Shown piece after piece: positions 37,709 through 44,077 of a stretch of 64,000 nucleotides of DNA (positions within the stretch are counted from its first letter, which is position 1; each line of letters starts with the position of its first letter). The stretch lies in contig NW_019091596.1 of the NCBI RefSeq assembly GCF_001949145.1, forward strand, positions 318,851 through 382,850, in the 5' to 3' direction. The position numbers and the translations under genes are program-made. Under the pieces are notes generated by a model that saw only the letters and a list, made by a program, of their open reading frames with translations, was not told where the DNA came from and searched no databases. The DNA comes from Acanthaster planci (lineage: Eukaryota > Echinodermata > Asteroidea > Valvatida > Acanthasteridae).

Positions 37709-40700
37709 GGTAAATGCCACGCAGCCATGCCTTGTCATGTGTCACTCCATTCATCTGTGTGTGGCACATACATACATAGTGGCACCATAATTGTGGGGAC
37801 TTCACACGTGTTGAAGGATACTTATCACGAGGGACAAGTTTGTTACCCGGACAGCAAGGGCCCCCACAATTCAGTCCAAAAGTAAAATAAAGAGAAATGG
37901 TCCCCTCAGTCTGATATTACTGAGGCAACCTTTAACCTCAGCCCTCGAGAAACAAACCTGCAGGCTGTAGAGGATTTTGAAAGATACAGAAGGAATTAGC
38001 TCCACCACCATTACTGTACATCGGACTCGTGCCTTTCGAAAGTTGCATTACACAATTTGTTTTCGCTTCCTGCACATTGGTGGATTTTGGAGGATCAAAG
38101 AAGGTTCTCTTCATATCCAATCGGTTATCTGATATGAAAAGCCTACTAGTAGCATCCTATTGACAGGTTGAATTTAGTCTCCTTTTCTTTCTAAACTAGT
38201 TCTTCAATCCAAACACCTTTGGCAATAATGCAAATGCCAGCATCAGTGCACAAGCAGATCAACAACAGTATCAGCAGCAAGGGCCATCAATGCACCAAGC
38301 TGGCAATACCCAGCCTGCCCAGTCTCAACAAGAGGTGAATGTAAGTGCTGCTGGTGGTATATAAACAAGACTGCTCTTGTTTTAGTTGGTGTTGGCAAGC
38401 CGTTAGTACTGTGCACAGCACTAATGTTTCAGTTCCTTTTCTTAGAGAGTGCAGTAACTGTTTCCCTCTTGGCTCTAATGAATGCTGCACTGGTCTTGGG
38501 GGCAATAATACAGCTCACTGCTTTTCTGGTTTTTTTTTTCCACATCTATTGAACATCACAGATTCTGTGGCAATCTTGAGGAAATTGCTTGCAACTTGGA
38601 CCTATTTTCTGGTCCGTTTGGTGTGCCTCTGGGGACTGCTTATAGGAACACTGTAACAGCTTGTGATCATTGTTTGCTGATGAGAGTGGGGGGTGGGATA
38701 GGGCACTGATTCATTTGCAAAGACGGAGTGACTAAATCTCATCTGAATGCACACAAACCTGCCGCCATGCTTTTTGTATGGGGCTTGGCACACTGAGTCA
38801 CTGATGTCCCAGTGTTTTCCATGCAGGTAGCTTTCTGTTTGTCACCATTGATTGGTCACAAGGAGCATTAGGGAGAATATTCCATGGAGAGCATTATAAC
38901 ATTCCTGATGTGTTCATAGCCAGATCAGGTCATTCTATGCTTAGACAAGACTAAATCTCAACCACAAAAAAGAGTTAACTCCATTTTCCAGGCTTTTGCT
39001 CATTTTTTACAATCTACATTATTTTCCCTTCTGTTTTACGCTTTTGAAACAGTCCTTCACAGTTAACTTTCTCCTGGCACCTATTGTCTTTCTTGCACTT
39101 TGTGGGGTTTCCCTACACAAACCAAAGATACGTACGTATGTACCTGTAACAAAATGAAACTGGAGTTCCCATATGAAAACATCAGTCAGTTTCCCCCCCC
39201 CCCCGGCCCAAGGAAGTCATGCATCCCCGATAAGCAGAAGCAGCATTCATAAAATAGAATATCTCAGACCAGTAGGTTGGCAGATGGAGGGTGGTGAATT
39301 GTCACAGTGCTATTCCTCTAGACCTTTGACAGTAGCCCCTCTAGAAATACGAACCACTTTGACTTTAGACACACAGTTTTTATATGATTCATTTTTCACA
39401 GGGCTAATTACACAGAGTCACAGATTCTGCCTAATTTCAATGGTCCCTTGGGGTTTGGGGTGAATATACATGTACCACTGCTTTTTGATTTTGATTATTT
39501 TTAACTTATTCTAAAATCAAGACCACTTTTGACATACTTTGACTTAACGTTTGAAGTTTTGAAACTGTTCACCTGTTTGAGTTTCTGCATCTCACTGAAT
39601 GTGTATGTTCACTGTCACTGCACAGAGTTTCTGGACAAGATGCACTCATCTCCCATGCACTCATCATTGGATGTACATGTACTTTAATTTTGCCATGATA
39701 CTGAATTTTGAACTGTGAAAGCAGCATGTGAATTAGTACAACATTCTGTCTGAGTTTTTCCTGTAAATACCCAATGCAGACTTGTCTTTGATGGTGGGAA
39801 AAGGTCTGGTAACTAGCTTGTGGCATGTGCATGTTGCTGTCCAAAGTTCATAAGACACCAGACCTGCCATCAGGCACCTACCCAGCTTCATTTGGTTTGA
39901 ATATTTTCAAATGAGTGTTCAGTGCTTTGATCGGTGTAAAAGGATAACGTTTTAGGTTTGTTACCCAAGAATTCCGCTAGGGAAACTTAACAACGTACAT
40001 GTACATTACTGTTCATGTTGAAACTGCAAACACAAGGCTACAGTAGGTGTGGAAAGGAGAAACACAGGCAGAACATTCATACATTTTGCTCATTTAGATT
40101 CGTTTGGTCACTTGCAAACAGTAGAGCCTAGCTTAGGGTCACTGTCACAGTATCTAGAATCCCCTCTAGCAAACGGTTTCAAAGGAAACCCCCAAGACTT
40201 GAACTACATGTACATGATTGTACACAGTTTGCTCCAGCTTTTCCTGCTTGACATGTTACCCAATAATCTCCTTTTTGTGAGCTCTTACCAGTCAGACAGT
40301 CAATATCAGTCAAACATTGTCAATAATCGCATATTTCTGTGGTCATAGTAGGCAGAGTCATCAACGTAAATTGTCACTTGATCAGACTGCTTAGGAAATA
40401 CTCGATGATTACAACAGTCAAGCACTGTAAAGGCCAGAATGCCATTTGGAGCTAAAAGGGGCCATTAGGTTTAGAGTTAGGTCAAGTCTCCCATCAGATT
40501 CAGTGTGCTTTGTGTTGAGATTTATAGCAGAGGGATCCAAGTTAGAAGTGTGAAGGGTACCTGGTATAAAGTTTATTGTTGGAAACAATAAAACTTGGCA
40601 TTTAGTTCACACACAGGATTGTTCAAAACGGTGCTGTCACACTTACATACATGTACATCGTACCGTATGCAAAATGAACTGTTCATTTGTCATTGTTGGA

Positions 40701-43700
40701 TGACAAGTTGTGTAGGAGATCGAAATGTAAGAAGGCAAAATTGTTCTGGTGCGGGAATTATGACTGCATCAGATATGTCTCAGTAATGAAGCCATATAAG
40801 TCTAGTCTGCTGGTATAGGGCCACAGGTGGGTCCTGGACCATCCATTCCATCCCAACCCCCCCCACGTTAGATTTGGTGTTTTTGGTTTTGTTCTGATTT
40901 TCACCTCAATTTCCTGCCTGCTTCAGTTGTCTCGATCTAGTTCCATGAGCTCCCTGTCCTATGAGGTCAGCCAACATATGCAAGAAAAGGTATCAAGGAT
41001 TCCATTCGGCAGTTCTCTTCATTTCTCCTGCTTCATATCCTCTACTTCTGGGCTATTTTTCCCCCGCTAACTCTGTCAAGCAAAAAAAGTTCAAGGGCAT
41101 CTTGCACAGTGGTTCCGCGACCAAACATGACAGTAGGACATCACAACACGTAGCTAAGCCAAGACTAACCTGAATAACTTCATCCAAAACTGCTGTAGCA
41201 TACTTTACGGGGAATCTCAGAACATGCCATAGTTGAGGGATTGTTGGACCTCTAGCATGTACCCTATAAGCAGTAGCTACATGTAAGTATGCTAAAATCA
41301 TAGATTGCTACCGGAGCAGTGCTAACTCCAGATGTGACTCTGTTTATTGTATGTGAGGAATTTTTGCAAACCGCAACAGAAAATTCTGCAAATAGTTAGC
41401 ATATTTCTCGGGTTGGCAAGAAAACTTGGGTCATGCATTAAACTAGCGTTTGTGAATGTGGAGCACAAAGTGCTAGTTGTGCAGAAATCTTTGAAAAAAC
41501 GAAAATGGTCCAAGAATTTGGTGTGGGGTGCCCTCCTATTTTTGCCCAATGGGAATCTAGGCTCTACATATACCTGTAGAAAATCTATGCACTGATTTAT
41601 GAAAAATTCTTATGTTTGGCTGTGGGGAAAGTACAGCATATGAGAAATTTCATACTTTTGGAACATATTCTGCTGCAGGGACCAATGCTTACTCATATAA
41701 CAAAACCCTATATACAGCCTCCCTACCTCACCACCAGCTCTTAGCACCATCGCAAACTGCCTTCACTTCAGTCACCTTCTCTCATATTACATTTAGCCGA
41801 ATCTGAAAGGGGTTAATATCAACATGAAAATTAAATTTTTTCCGAATTTCCCTTTCCCCATTAGATTCCAGAGCAGTGGTGATTATACGGCACCCTTTCA
41901 TGTCTGCTTTGTTCACACCTTTATTACTTGTACTCATACATAGCTTGCATCATGTTGTTTCAGAATCACCAGGAATATTTCTAGGGGTTGAATAATGTGC
42001 AGTTTTCACTGCTGTGTGTTTCAGTTGTAAATTGGAGCCTATTGTCCGTTATCCAACATCTGCATTGGCTTAGTGATCACTTTCACCGCACTGCCCTTTT
42101 CATTCCACAAATGGTACTCATTGTGTAGTTTTGGTTGTGCACGGGTGACTAACTTCAGTCTAAGCTAGCCGGGGAGGGGGTGTTACATGTTTACGGAGAC
42201 CAATCCATGGAATGCAAATCACACCAGACTATTGGCATTGTTTATTGCTCCGTTGAAAATATAGCGTCTTTGGTTAATCTTGGACTACTCAAGAGACAGT
42301 AGATTCTTGATCAGGATTTAGCATTTAATATTTGTATTTTCACAAGGTTTTGATGATTTTTTGCTGATAAAGCGTCAATTTCAAAAGGCCTTTGAAAACA
42401 CACCTTCCATGGCCATCTGTGACTTCCATGAGCCAAGTACAATATGCCAGCACTCTATCTGTCGTAGAATAATGAAGAACAAAATACCAAACTCTGGTTT
42501 ATGAAGCCACGTGGATGGGAATCTTGTTTTAAACATACATAATTTTTTTCCCGTGATATTTTTTTGAAACATGAGTCTTTTTATTTTTAATGCACGGTAC
42601 GGATGAGTCATACTAGTGTGCCTCCAATGCGAAATAAAGGAGGTTGTCCACTTTACATAAGTTAGTTTTGTTAAGTAGCAATTGCATTCAAAGTGAAAGT
42701 TGGTTGTGCTGGTACCATCATCAGTATGATTCGTAAGCAACTGGAAGTTCTTCCAAAAATGACAGTGGAAATAAGAGGTAACAGATTTACAGATTTTTCC
42801 ACCTTCATTTCTAAAAAAAGTGGTTTTGGTGTGTGATTTACAGATAATTTAATGTCAGTCAGTCAGCATGATCAATTCTCACTTTTGTGTGGAATTGCCC
42901 TTGCAAACTTTGGCATGTAGCGCATTCATTCCAGTGGCTCTTTGAAATGGAATCATCTTTTCTTTGGGTTTTATGAATCCATGAATACACCATGGGGATG
43001 TTACACTCCCCCCCCTTCCAAATGCTGCGGCTTCTGAAATTGAAGTAGCTCTTGCCTCCTTGAAAAATATTGAAATTGGCTTTTATTTGTGTTCTTGTTT
43101 AACCTATGCTAACAGAGAAGATGGAGGGAATATCGCTTTGTATGTATATTTGCATTGTCCACATTGATCACTAACAATATCTGAATGTTCATCAGCCCGT
43201 TCCTGCGTTGAGCAAATGACTGTTGTTTTGTGTTTATTTGCTAGGTCATTGCTCTTGCTCTTGTGGCCAATAACATAAGGCTGCTGCATAGTTAAATTAA
43301 CATGGAGGCGATGTGCATTGTTGTACATCTTGCCTCGTCTGTTTTTTTTTTACAAACTAACTTCCTTTCATTACGTTGGTAGTGCTAACTAGTGTTTGTG
43401 GTAATCGCAGTAGCTGCTCTTACATTGCATTTGCATATTTAGAACCACTGTTTTCCTAGTAGAACTTAAAAATATCATGGAACAGTAAAGTAGTATTTTA
43501 GCACTTAGAAGATCAGAAACATTTCAGGGCCTTAAATATGATTGAAATAATACCTGCTGCAAGAAAGTGAAGGTTTCAACATTAATCATGATCTCAAATT
43601 TGTGAAGAATAATATGGTTTGCCCTCTAGATTGACAGGTTTTGACTGCAGTTTTGTGCACTGTTTTGTGATTGTCACTGACACCTGTGTGTTAATTGTCA

Positions 43701-44077
43701 CTTCTCAATTAACCATTGAGAATAGCATTTGACAAACCTGGCAAAACATAAGCTACATATGTATTCCAGGTACTTGATTTCCTTTTTGTCAGTGCTTCAA
43801 GTAATAATTTCATTGAAGGCTGACACTGCATCTCTCCTTTCCTGCAAACCACAATTTCCAGGAGGAGCCTGCTGCTGGTCAGCCAGCCAGGTCCAGTCAA
43901 GCCCAGCCACCATCCAGCCAACCCCCAGCAACGGGACCCATGTTCTTCAACCCTAAGGACATGCCTGGTCAGATACCTACCATGCCGCCTGCTGGGGGTC
44001 CGACCAGGAGTGCAGGGTTGGGCTCATCGGGGAGGCGGGGCTACGGCACCAGAAGGCAGTACCCCACACAAAGGTAG
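5286..44077 (+). CDS. SEC16: SEC16, COPII / ER-exit-site scaffold (C-terminal part, 18 exons, 5' incomplete)
   Basis: Sec16 is a peripheral ER protein that marks ER exit sites and organises COPII coat assembly with Sec13, Sec23 and Sec12. Coding exons by GT-AG junctions: 5286-5383, 6129-6210, 6919-7036, 7750-7861, 8580-8739, 9825-9911, 10518-10622, 10805-10958, 11726-12096, 33939-34154, 34675-34764, 35596-35652, 36189-36330, 36798-36938, 37558-37709, 38200-38340, 40927-40989, 43862-44077 (stop TAG 44075-44077). All phases join, giving 2505 bases, 834 codons plus stop. The first seven exons carry the conserved central domain (WGHALLLA, LMSDRQPAAVT, WGDWRPHLAMILSNL, GLLKAAHFVYLMAQ). Later exons carry the GWFGGFFSK and QWDEKKRKWVD motifs, RNYVDVL, and SSMSSLSYEVS near the C-terminus, in the order found in metazoan Sec16A. 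The N-terminal half is missing from the window, so the first visible exon is internal. One intron of 21.8 kb contains five other genes. Confidence 0.95.
8898..9074. mobile_element. Palindromic miniature element, copy 1
   Basis: This is a near-perfect inverted repeat: a left arm from GAATACGGCC through CACCAAGAGTTTGCAAC, TTGGCCAATC and AAATTTGTCGACCC to about 8977, then a 17-base loop, then the mirrored right arm (GGGTCGACAAATTT, GATTGGCCAACGCGTTGC, CTCTTGGTGG) ending at about 9074. A second copy is at 21075-21250 and a half copy at 31621-31694. It codes for nothing and lies inside a SEC16 intron. Superfamily unknown; target duplication ambiguous. Confidence 0.8.
10805..12096 (+). CDS. SEC16: SEC16 linker exons
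   Basis: Two exons (10805-10958 phase 0 to 1; 11726-12096 phase 1 to 0) encode about 175 residues of low-complexity Ser/Thr/Gly/Gln sequence, ending with EESGASKASFGYYAPGPRS just before the donor gtaaga. This part is expected to be disordered. It lies directly 5' of the giant intron. The phase-0 junction with 33939 is clean. Confidence 0.88.
13148..13186 (+). repeat. 39-bp direct repeat, left copy
   Basis: It contains AAAAGTTGCCTACCATAAAT and recurs at 13748-13786 with one mismatch. The two copies bracket about 560 bases, as a long target-site duplication would. Confidence 0.7.
13679..13740 (+). mobile_element. 3'-end-like retroelement fragment (possible Penelope-like, hammerhead-type 3' core)
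   Basis: GGCCGAAACGTCC is followed by GGTTCTTTTAAGAACC (hairpin) and CACACC-GCCAAAAAGAGAT. The same ordered pattern occurs at 61604-61660 (GTCCGAAACGTT, GTTC-T-rich-AGAACCACAC, GACAAAAAGATAT). GAAAC after a stem is the 3' half of hammerhead cores found at the ends of Penelope-like elements. No intact CTGANGA is seen here, so it is a fragment or a different element. Confidence 0.4.
13748..13786 (+). repeat. 39-bp direct repeat, right copy
   Basis: Right-hand partner of 13148-13186, one mismatch, offset exactly 600 bases. Confidence 0.7.
15831..15900 (+). promoter_or_regulatory. Conserved upstream block of GPCR unit 1
   Basis: The core AATAAGGCCCTAGTCTC-TTAATA, then ATCAATCATGAT and a TTGTCA-GT-TAGCCC segment, recurs upstream of units 2, 4 and 5 at a similar distance (about 370-450 bases) from the ATG. 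It may be a shared promoter or enhancer, or only duplicated flank. Confidence 0.4.
16213..17259 (+). CDS. Tandem GPCR 1: intronless class A receptor, MECA-like
   Basis: A 348-residue seven-pass receptor, the most diverged of the five. The start is MDLQTT, shared with its paralogues; an upstream in-frame ATG at 16063 adds 50 residues that none of them has. TM1 about 22-45 (GNLVV), TM2 57-79 (SLAMADS, Asp66), TM3 98-121 ending ERF (116-118) in place of DRY, Trp144 in TM4, loop 2 with Cys165 and Cys173 and a sequon at Asn168, TM5 181-206 (Pro194), TM6 233-256 (FLALIMP, no Trp), TM7 with NPVLY at 286-290, helix 8 with Cys306-Cys307 (likely palmitoylated), and C-terminal ESCV. There is no cysteine at the top of TM3. 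That layout (loop-2 cysteine pair, no TM3 cysteine) is known for S1P, LPA and cannabinoid receptors. Ligand unknown. It lies in a SEC16 intron on the same strand. Confidence 0.95.
   Translation: MDLQTTVAPATGVPDSFQSTWLLFWVDISICIVGVIGNLVVGLTILKSKALHTLTHYFLLSLAMADSLVCITGMLNVLCKDYNLKEETEVLFMVAGYMERSSTGQSALALLLVTFERFISIVQPLRHCSFFTRRKVTLLIVLVWVLPPFIEVWGMIWYVVQKQNCAENYSRECDPYPHGIIFPVMNALLLFAVPAAAMIWMYIQILRNLKQSARRRQNLGIQGPNELQLARQKLIHALLLVILAFLALIMPEKVMYIVSMAIYLDTEYLPFLQVSMILMLANSAINPVLYGLKYDKFQQEIISELCCWLKTSKNQPVAHTCIKRNVGHITVPQQVKCQTTATCHESCV
17260..18548 (+). other. Spacer between GPCR 1 and 2
   Basis: Its 3' flank keeps segments common to all units (for example the CTAGG-TT-CAGTGCTAAGATG block near 17560), then it passes into the 5' flank of unit 2. 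I see no coding sequence. Confidence 0.6.
18121..18196 (+). promoter_or_regulatory. Conserved upstream block of GPCR unit 2
   Basis: TAATAAGGCCCCGGCCTCTT-TAATATAC, GATCAATCATGATA, CAGCTTGTCATTGCTC and CCCTAGTA match the blocks of units 1, 4 and 5. It lies about 430 bases before the start codon. Confidence 0.4.
18549..19607 (+). CDS. Tandem GPCR 2: intronless class A receptor, MECA-like
   Basis: 352 residues, starting MDLQTTSEPVTW. It shares with its neighbours the TM1-TM2 core (GVIGNLVVSLTILKSK, SLAIADSLVC), ERF at the end of TM3, FLALIMP in TM6, NPILYALKYDKF in TM7 and helix 8, and the ESCV end. Loop 1 has a sequon (NNRT). The loop-2 cysteine pair is one residue wider (C-x8-C, NCAEHLSSLGC). 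TM4 end and the top of TM7 differ most from unit 1. The open frame extends upstream in frame only a little (18525); the shared GCTATGGATCT context supports the ATG at 18549. Confidence 0.95.
   Translation: MDLQTTSEPVTWMPGSFKASSLLIGIDISIGIVGVIGNLVVSLTILKSKGLHSLTHYFLLSLAIADSLVCITGILHAYVITEYNNRTQGAEVLYIVSGYMRRSSTGQSALSLLLVTFERFIGIVRPLHHCSFFTRRKVTLLILFVWIVPAFIEIWGTIWYIVRRGNCAEHLSSLGCDPYLPGFIFIVVNALLLFAVPAAAMIWMYVQILRNLKESARRRQNLGIQGPNELQRARQKLIHALLLVILAFLALIMPEKVMYIVSTAMYQDSENLSIPVLFQFAMILLLVNSTVNPILYALKYDKFREEVISVLCCRLKTSGNQPVPDVKRHMGHTPVSQQAKHQATPMCYESCV
20553..20840 (+). repeat. Dispersed repeat, copy 2
   Basis: Diverged copy of the repeat at 14-330; shared ends and gapped middle. Class unknown. 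Confidence 0.5.
21075..21250. mobile_element. Palindromic miniature element, copy 2
   Basis: It has the same arms as the 8898-9074 copy: GAATACGGCC, CACCAAGAGTTTGCAAC, GTTGGCCAATCA, AAATTTGTCGACCC, then the mirror arm. The right arm is more decayed (CCCAACTCATGGTTGCGC). About 85% alike by eye. Confidence 0.8.
21851..22690. other. Assembly gap (840 N)
   Basis: A run of unknown bases. Open frames crossing it are artefacts. It removes the 5' flank of GPCR 3, including where its conserved upstream block should be. Confidence 1.
22912..23967 (+). CDS. Tandem GPCR 3: intronless class A receptor, MECA-like
   Basis: 351 residues, starting MDLQTSALSTG. Same scaffold: IDISIGIVGVIGNLLVSL in TM1, SLAVADSLVCVTG in TM2, ERF, ARQKLTHALLLVILAFLAL in TM6, NSTVNPILYALKYDKF in TM7, a CC pair in helix 8, ESCV end. 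Differences: the loop-1 sequon is lost (NNPT, proline blocks glycosylation), TM3 begins LVLFFMERSS, loop 2 reads NCAENHPHGC (C-x7-C) and has an extra MY near TM4. The top of TM7 (ALYRDIETSFIIYLQV) is its own. An upstream in-frame ATG at 22810 is not conserved. The 3' flank is interrupted by a transposon at 24121. Confidence 0.95.
   Translation: MDLQTSALSTGMPGSFKASSLLIGIDISIGIVGVIGNLLVSLTILKSKALHSLTHYFLLSLAVADSLVCVTGIVHAYVITEYNNPTQEGEVLYLVLFFMERSSTGQSALSLLLVTFERFIGIVRPLHHCNFFTRRKVTLLILFVWIVPAFIEMWVMVWYMYVVQKQNCAENHPHGCDSYIHGMVFPVMNALLLFVVPAAAMIWMYVQILRNLKASARRRKNLGIQGPNELQRARQKLTHALLLVILAFLALIMPQKVLYILAMALYRDIETSFIIYLQVTVILLLVNSTVNPILYALKYDKFQREIISVLCCWLKTSGNQPVPDVKRNMGHMPVSQQAKHQATPTYYESCV
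24121..25125. mobile_element. Non-autonomous hAT-like DNA transposon (CAGGG termini, 5-bp TSD)
   Basis: The left end CAGGGTTCTCCCCA at 24121 is mirrored exactly by TGGGGAGAACCCTG ending at 25125 (14-bp inverted terminus). GATTT flanks both sides (24116-24120 and 25126-25130), a 5-bp target duplication. Removing element plus one GATTT leaves flank that aligns with the uninterrupted 3' flank of GPCR 4 (GTACGTGATTGTTTATTC). No transposase is recognised. Assignment to hAT rests on the CAGGG ends only. Confidence 0.85.
26035..26110 (+). promoter_or_regulatory. Conserved upstream block of GPCR unit 4
   Basis: AATGAGGCCCTGGTCTCATT-AATAC, TGATCAATCATGATATAC, AGCTTGCCATTGCTCAGCCC and TAGTATAC. It is nearly identical to unit 5 and lies about 430 bases before the ATG. 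Confidence 0.45.
26474..27526 (+). CDS. Tandem GPCR 4: intronless class A receptor, MECA-like
   Basis: 350 residues, starting MDLQTSVPSTGIPG. Closest to GPCR 5: the two are almost identical from loop 1 (EYDNRTQEVEVLY) to the C-terminus, including loop 2 NCGEHFLPGCDP (C-x7-C), third-loop RRRQNLGMQHPNELQ and TM7-top MYQEPENQSILVLFQFA. Own substitutions include VNYMERSLTG, IWFGVLKQ and PQNVMYI (Asn where the others have Lys). It retains the loop-1 sequon, ERF, NPILY, CC helix 8 and ESCV. The first in-frame ATG is the conserved start. Confidence 0.96.
   Translation: MDLQTSVPSTGIPGSFKASSLLIGIDISIGIVGVIGNLLVGLTILKSKALHTLTHYFLLSLAIADSLVCITGIVHAYVITEYDNRTQEVEVLYTVVNYMERSLTGQSALSLLLVTFERFIGIVQPLHHCSFFTRRKVTLLILFVWIVPAFIEISGTIWFGVLKQNCGEHFLPGCDPYPLGFIFIVMNVLLLFVVPAAAMIWMYIQILRNLKQSARRRQNLGMQHPNELQRARQKLIHALLLVILAFLALIMPQNVMYIVLLFMYQEPENQSILVLFQFAMILLVANSAVNPILYALKYDKFQQEVISALCCRLKTSENQPVPDVKRYTGDTPVSQQAKHQATPMCYESCV
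28598..28930. repeat. Large foldback (inverted repeat)
   Basis: The left arm 28598-28725 (GCGAGTTGAA, ACATCTGGTGCACTGAGTT, GTAAACATAA, TACCTCGT, GGGCAAGCTTTTGC) is mirrored by 28801-28930 (AGCAAAAGCTTGCCCC, ACGAGGTA, TTATGTTCAC, AACTCAGTGCACCAGATGT, CACTCGTAAG), with a 75-base spacer. Arms are about 128 bases, roughly 80% alike by eye. RNA from either strand would form a long hairpin. Probably a foldback/MITE-type element. Confidence 0.85.
29177..29250 (+). promoter_or_regulatory. Conserved upstream block of GPCR unit 5
   Basis: AATGAGGTCCTGGTCTCATT, AATATACTGATCAATCATGA, then AGCTTGCCATTGCTCAGCCC and TAGTATACATG. About 440 bases before the ATG. Confidence 0.45.
29628..30680 (+). CDS. Tandem GPCR 5: intronless class A receptor, MECA-like
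   Basis: 350 residues, starting MDLQPTSAPATG. A recent sister of GPCR 4, from which it differs mainly in the first 20 residues (two residues shorter around PDSKASS) and by scattered changes (SSTG, KVSFLILFVWVV, IWLGVLKQ, PQKVMYI). ERF, the loop-2 cysteine pair, Pro in TM5, FLALIMP, NPILY, CC in helix 8 and ESCV are all kept. It is the last intact member; about 3.3 kb of intron separates it from the next SEC16 exon. Confidence 0.96.
   Translation: MDLQPTSAPATGMPDSKASSLLIGIDISIGIVGVIGNLLVSLTILKSKALHTLTHYFLLSLAIADSLVCITGIVHAYVITEYDNRTQEVEVLYIVVNYMERSSTGQSALSLLLVTFERFIGIVRPLHHCSFFTRRKVSFLILFVWVVPAFIEISGTIWLGVLKQNCGEHFLPGCDPHPLGFIFILMNALLLFAVPAAAMIWMYIQILRNLKQSARRRQNLGMQHPNELQRARQKLIHALLLVILAFLALIMPQKVMYIVLLFMYQEPENQSILVLFQFAMILLVANSAVNPILYALKYDKFQQEVISVLCCRLKTSENQPVPDVKRNMGYTPVSQQAKHQATPTCYESCV
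31621..31694. mobile_element. Palindromic miniature element, decayed half copy
   Basis: AAAGGGTTGACAAATTTCAC, GTGATTTGCCAATGTGTTG and GACTCTTGGAGG match only the right arm of the 8898 and 21075 copies. Confidence 0.6.
31742..31957. mobile_element. TTAA-flanked MITE (piggyBac-like), 216 bp
   Basis: TTAA (31738-31741), then CCCTAACCTTCCCC at the left. The right end reads GTTAGGG then TTAA (31958-31961), with a second GGGGAAGGTTAGGG copy at about 31919. An internal perfect 14-bp inverted repeat lies at 31761-31774 and 31784-31797. CCC...GGG ends with TTAA targets are typical of piggyBac. Confidence 0.65.
33475..33612. repeat. GCGGCTTAT-type repeat fragment
   Basis: Four related words (GCGGCTTATGCATCGG, GTGGCTTATATGCCG, GCGGCTTATACACCGG, TGGCTTACATATTCCG) precede CGAAAATTATGGTATTAAG. 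Similar words occur near the ends of short DNA transposons in many animals. Only one end is seen. Confidence 0.45.
33705..33775 (+). repeat. Possible relic of a sixth GPCR 5' flank
   Basis: CATCTGGTCTTTTTACTGATC, TGATCAATCATGCCATA, CTGCTTGGCCATTATTTGCTC resembles the block upstream of units 4 and 5 (TGATCAATCATGATATA, AGCTTGCCATTGCTC). No receptor sequence follows; the SEC16 exon begins at 33939. Confidence 0.4.
33939..44077 (+). CDS. SEC16: SEC16 C-terminal exons
   Basis: Nine exons. 33939-34154 is Pro/Thr/Lys-rich (KEKPKEKPKAK). 34675-34764 and 35596-35652 carry the diagnostic Sec16 motif (GWFGGFFSK, HLPDDSSKS, IQWDEKKRKWVDV). 36798-36938 has KRNYVDVL followed by FFVPAPG. 37558-37709 ends in about 14 glutamines directly at the donor. 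38200-38340 is Gln/Asn-rich. 40927-40989 (LSRSSSMSSLSYEVSQH) matches the Sec16A C-terminal region linked to Sec23/Sec12 contacts. The last exon carries PMFFNP and an Arg/Gly/Tyr-rich tail (RRGYGTRRQYPTQR, then stop). Confidence 0.92.
35076..35474. mobile_element. TTAA-flanked MITE (piggyBac-like), 399 bp
   Basis: TTAA (35072-35075), CCCTAACTACCCC at the left; GGGGGGTTAGGG then TTAA (35475-35478) at the right. It has the same CCCTAAC ends as the 31742 element but another interior. It lies in the intron between the 34675 and 35596 SEC16 exons. Confidence 0.6.
37663..37709 (+). repeat. SEC16: CAG/CAA tract encoding polyglutamine in SEC16
   Basis: About 14 glutamine codons, CAA-interrupted at the 5' end and pure CAG at the 3' end, run to the exon boundary (CAG then gtaaat). 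Length variation would change protein and donor context together. Confidence 0.9.
38341..40926 (+). other. SEC16: SEC16 intron, no other feature recognised
   Basis: It has a C-rich run at about 39190-39206 and several ACATGTAC words. Nothing coding is supported. Confidence 0.5.
40990..43861 (+). other. SEC16: Last SEC16 intron, no other feature recognised
   Basis: AT-rich, with short homopolymers and no exon-like conserved reading. Bounded by AAG then gtatca and by the acceptor tttccag. Confidence 0.5.

Noticed and set aside
37680-37709. CRISPR-like or other spaced repeat array
   Set aside because: It is a continuous CAG/CAA codon run; no spaced repeats of any kind were found in the window, and the genome is eukaryotic.
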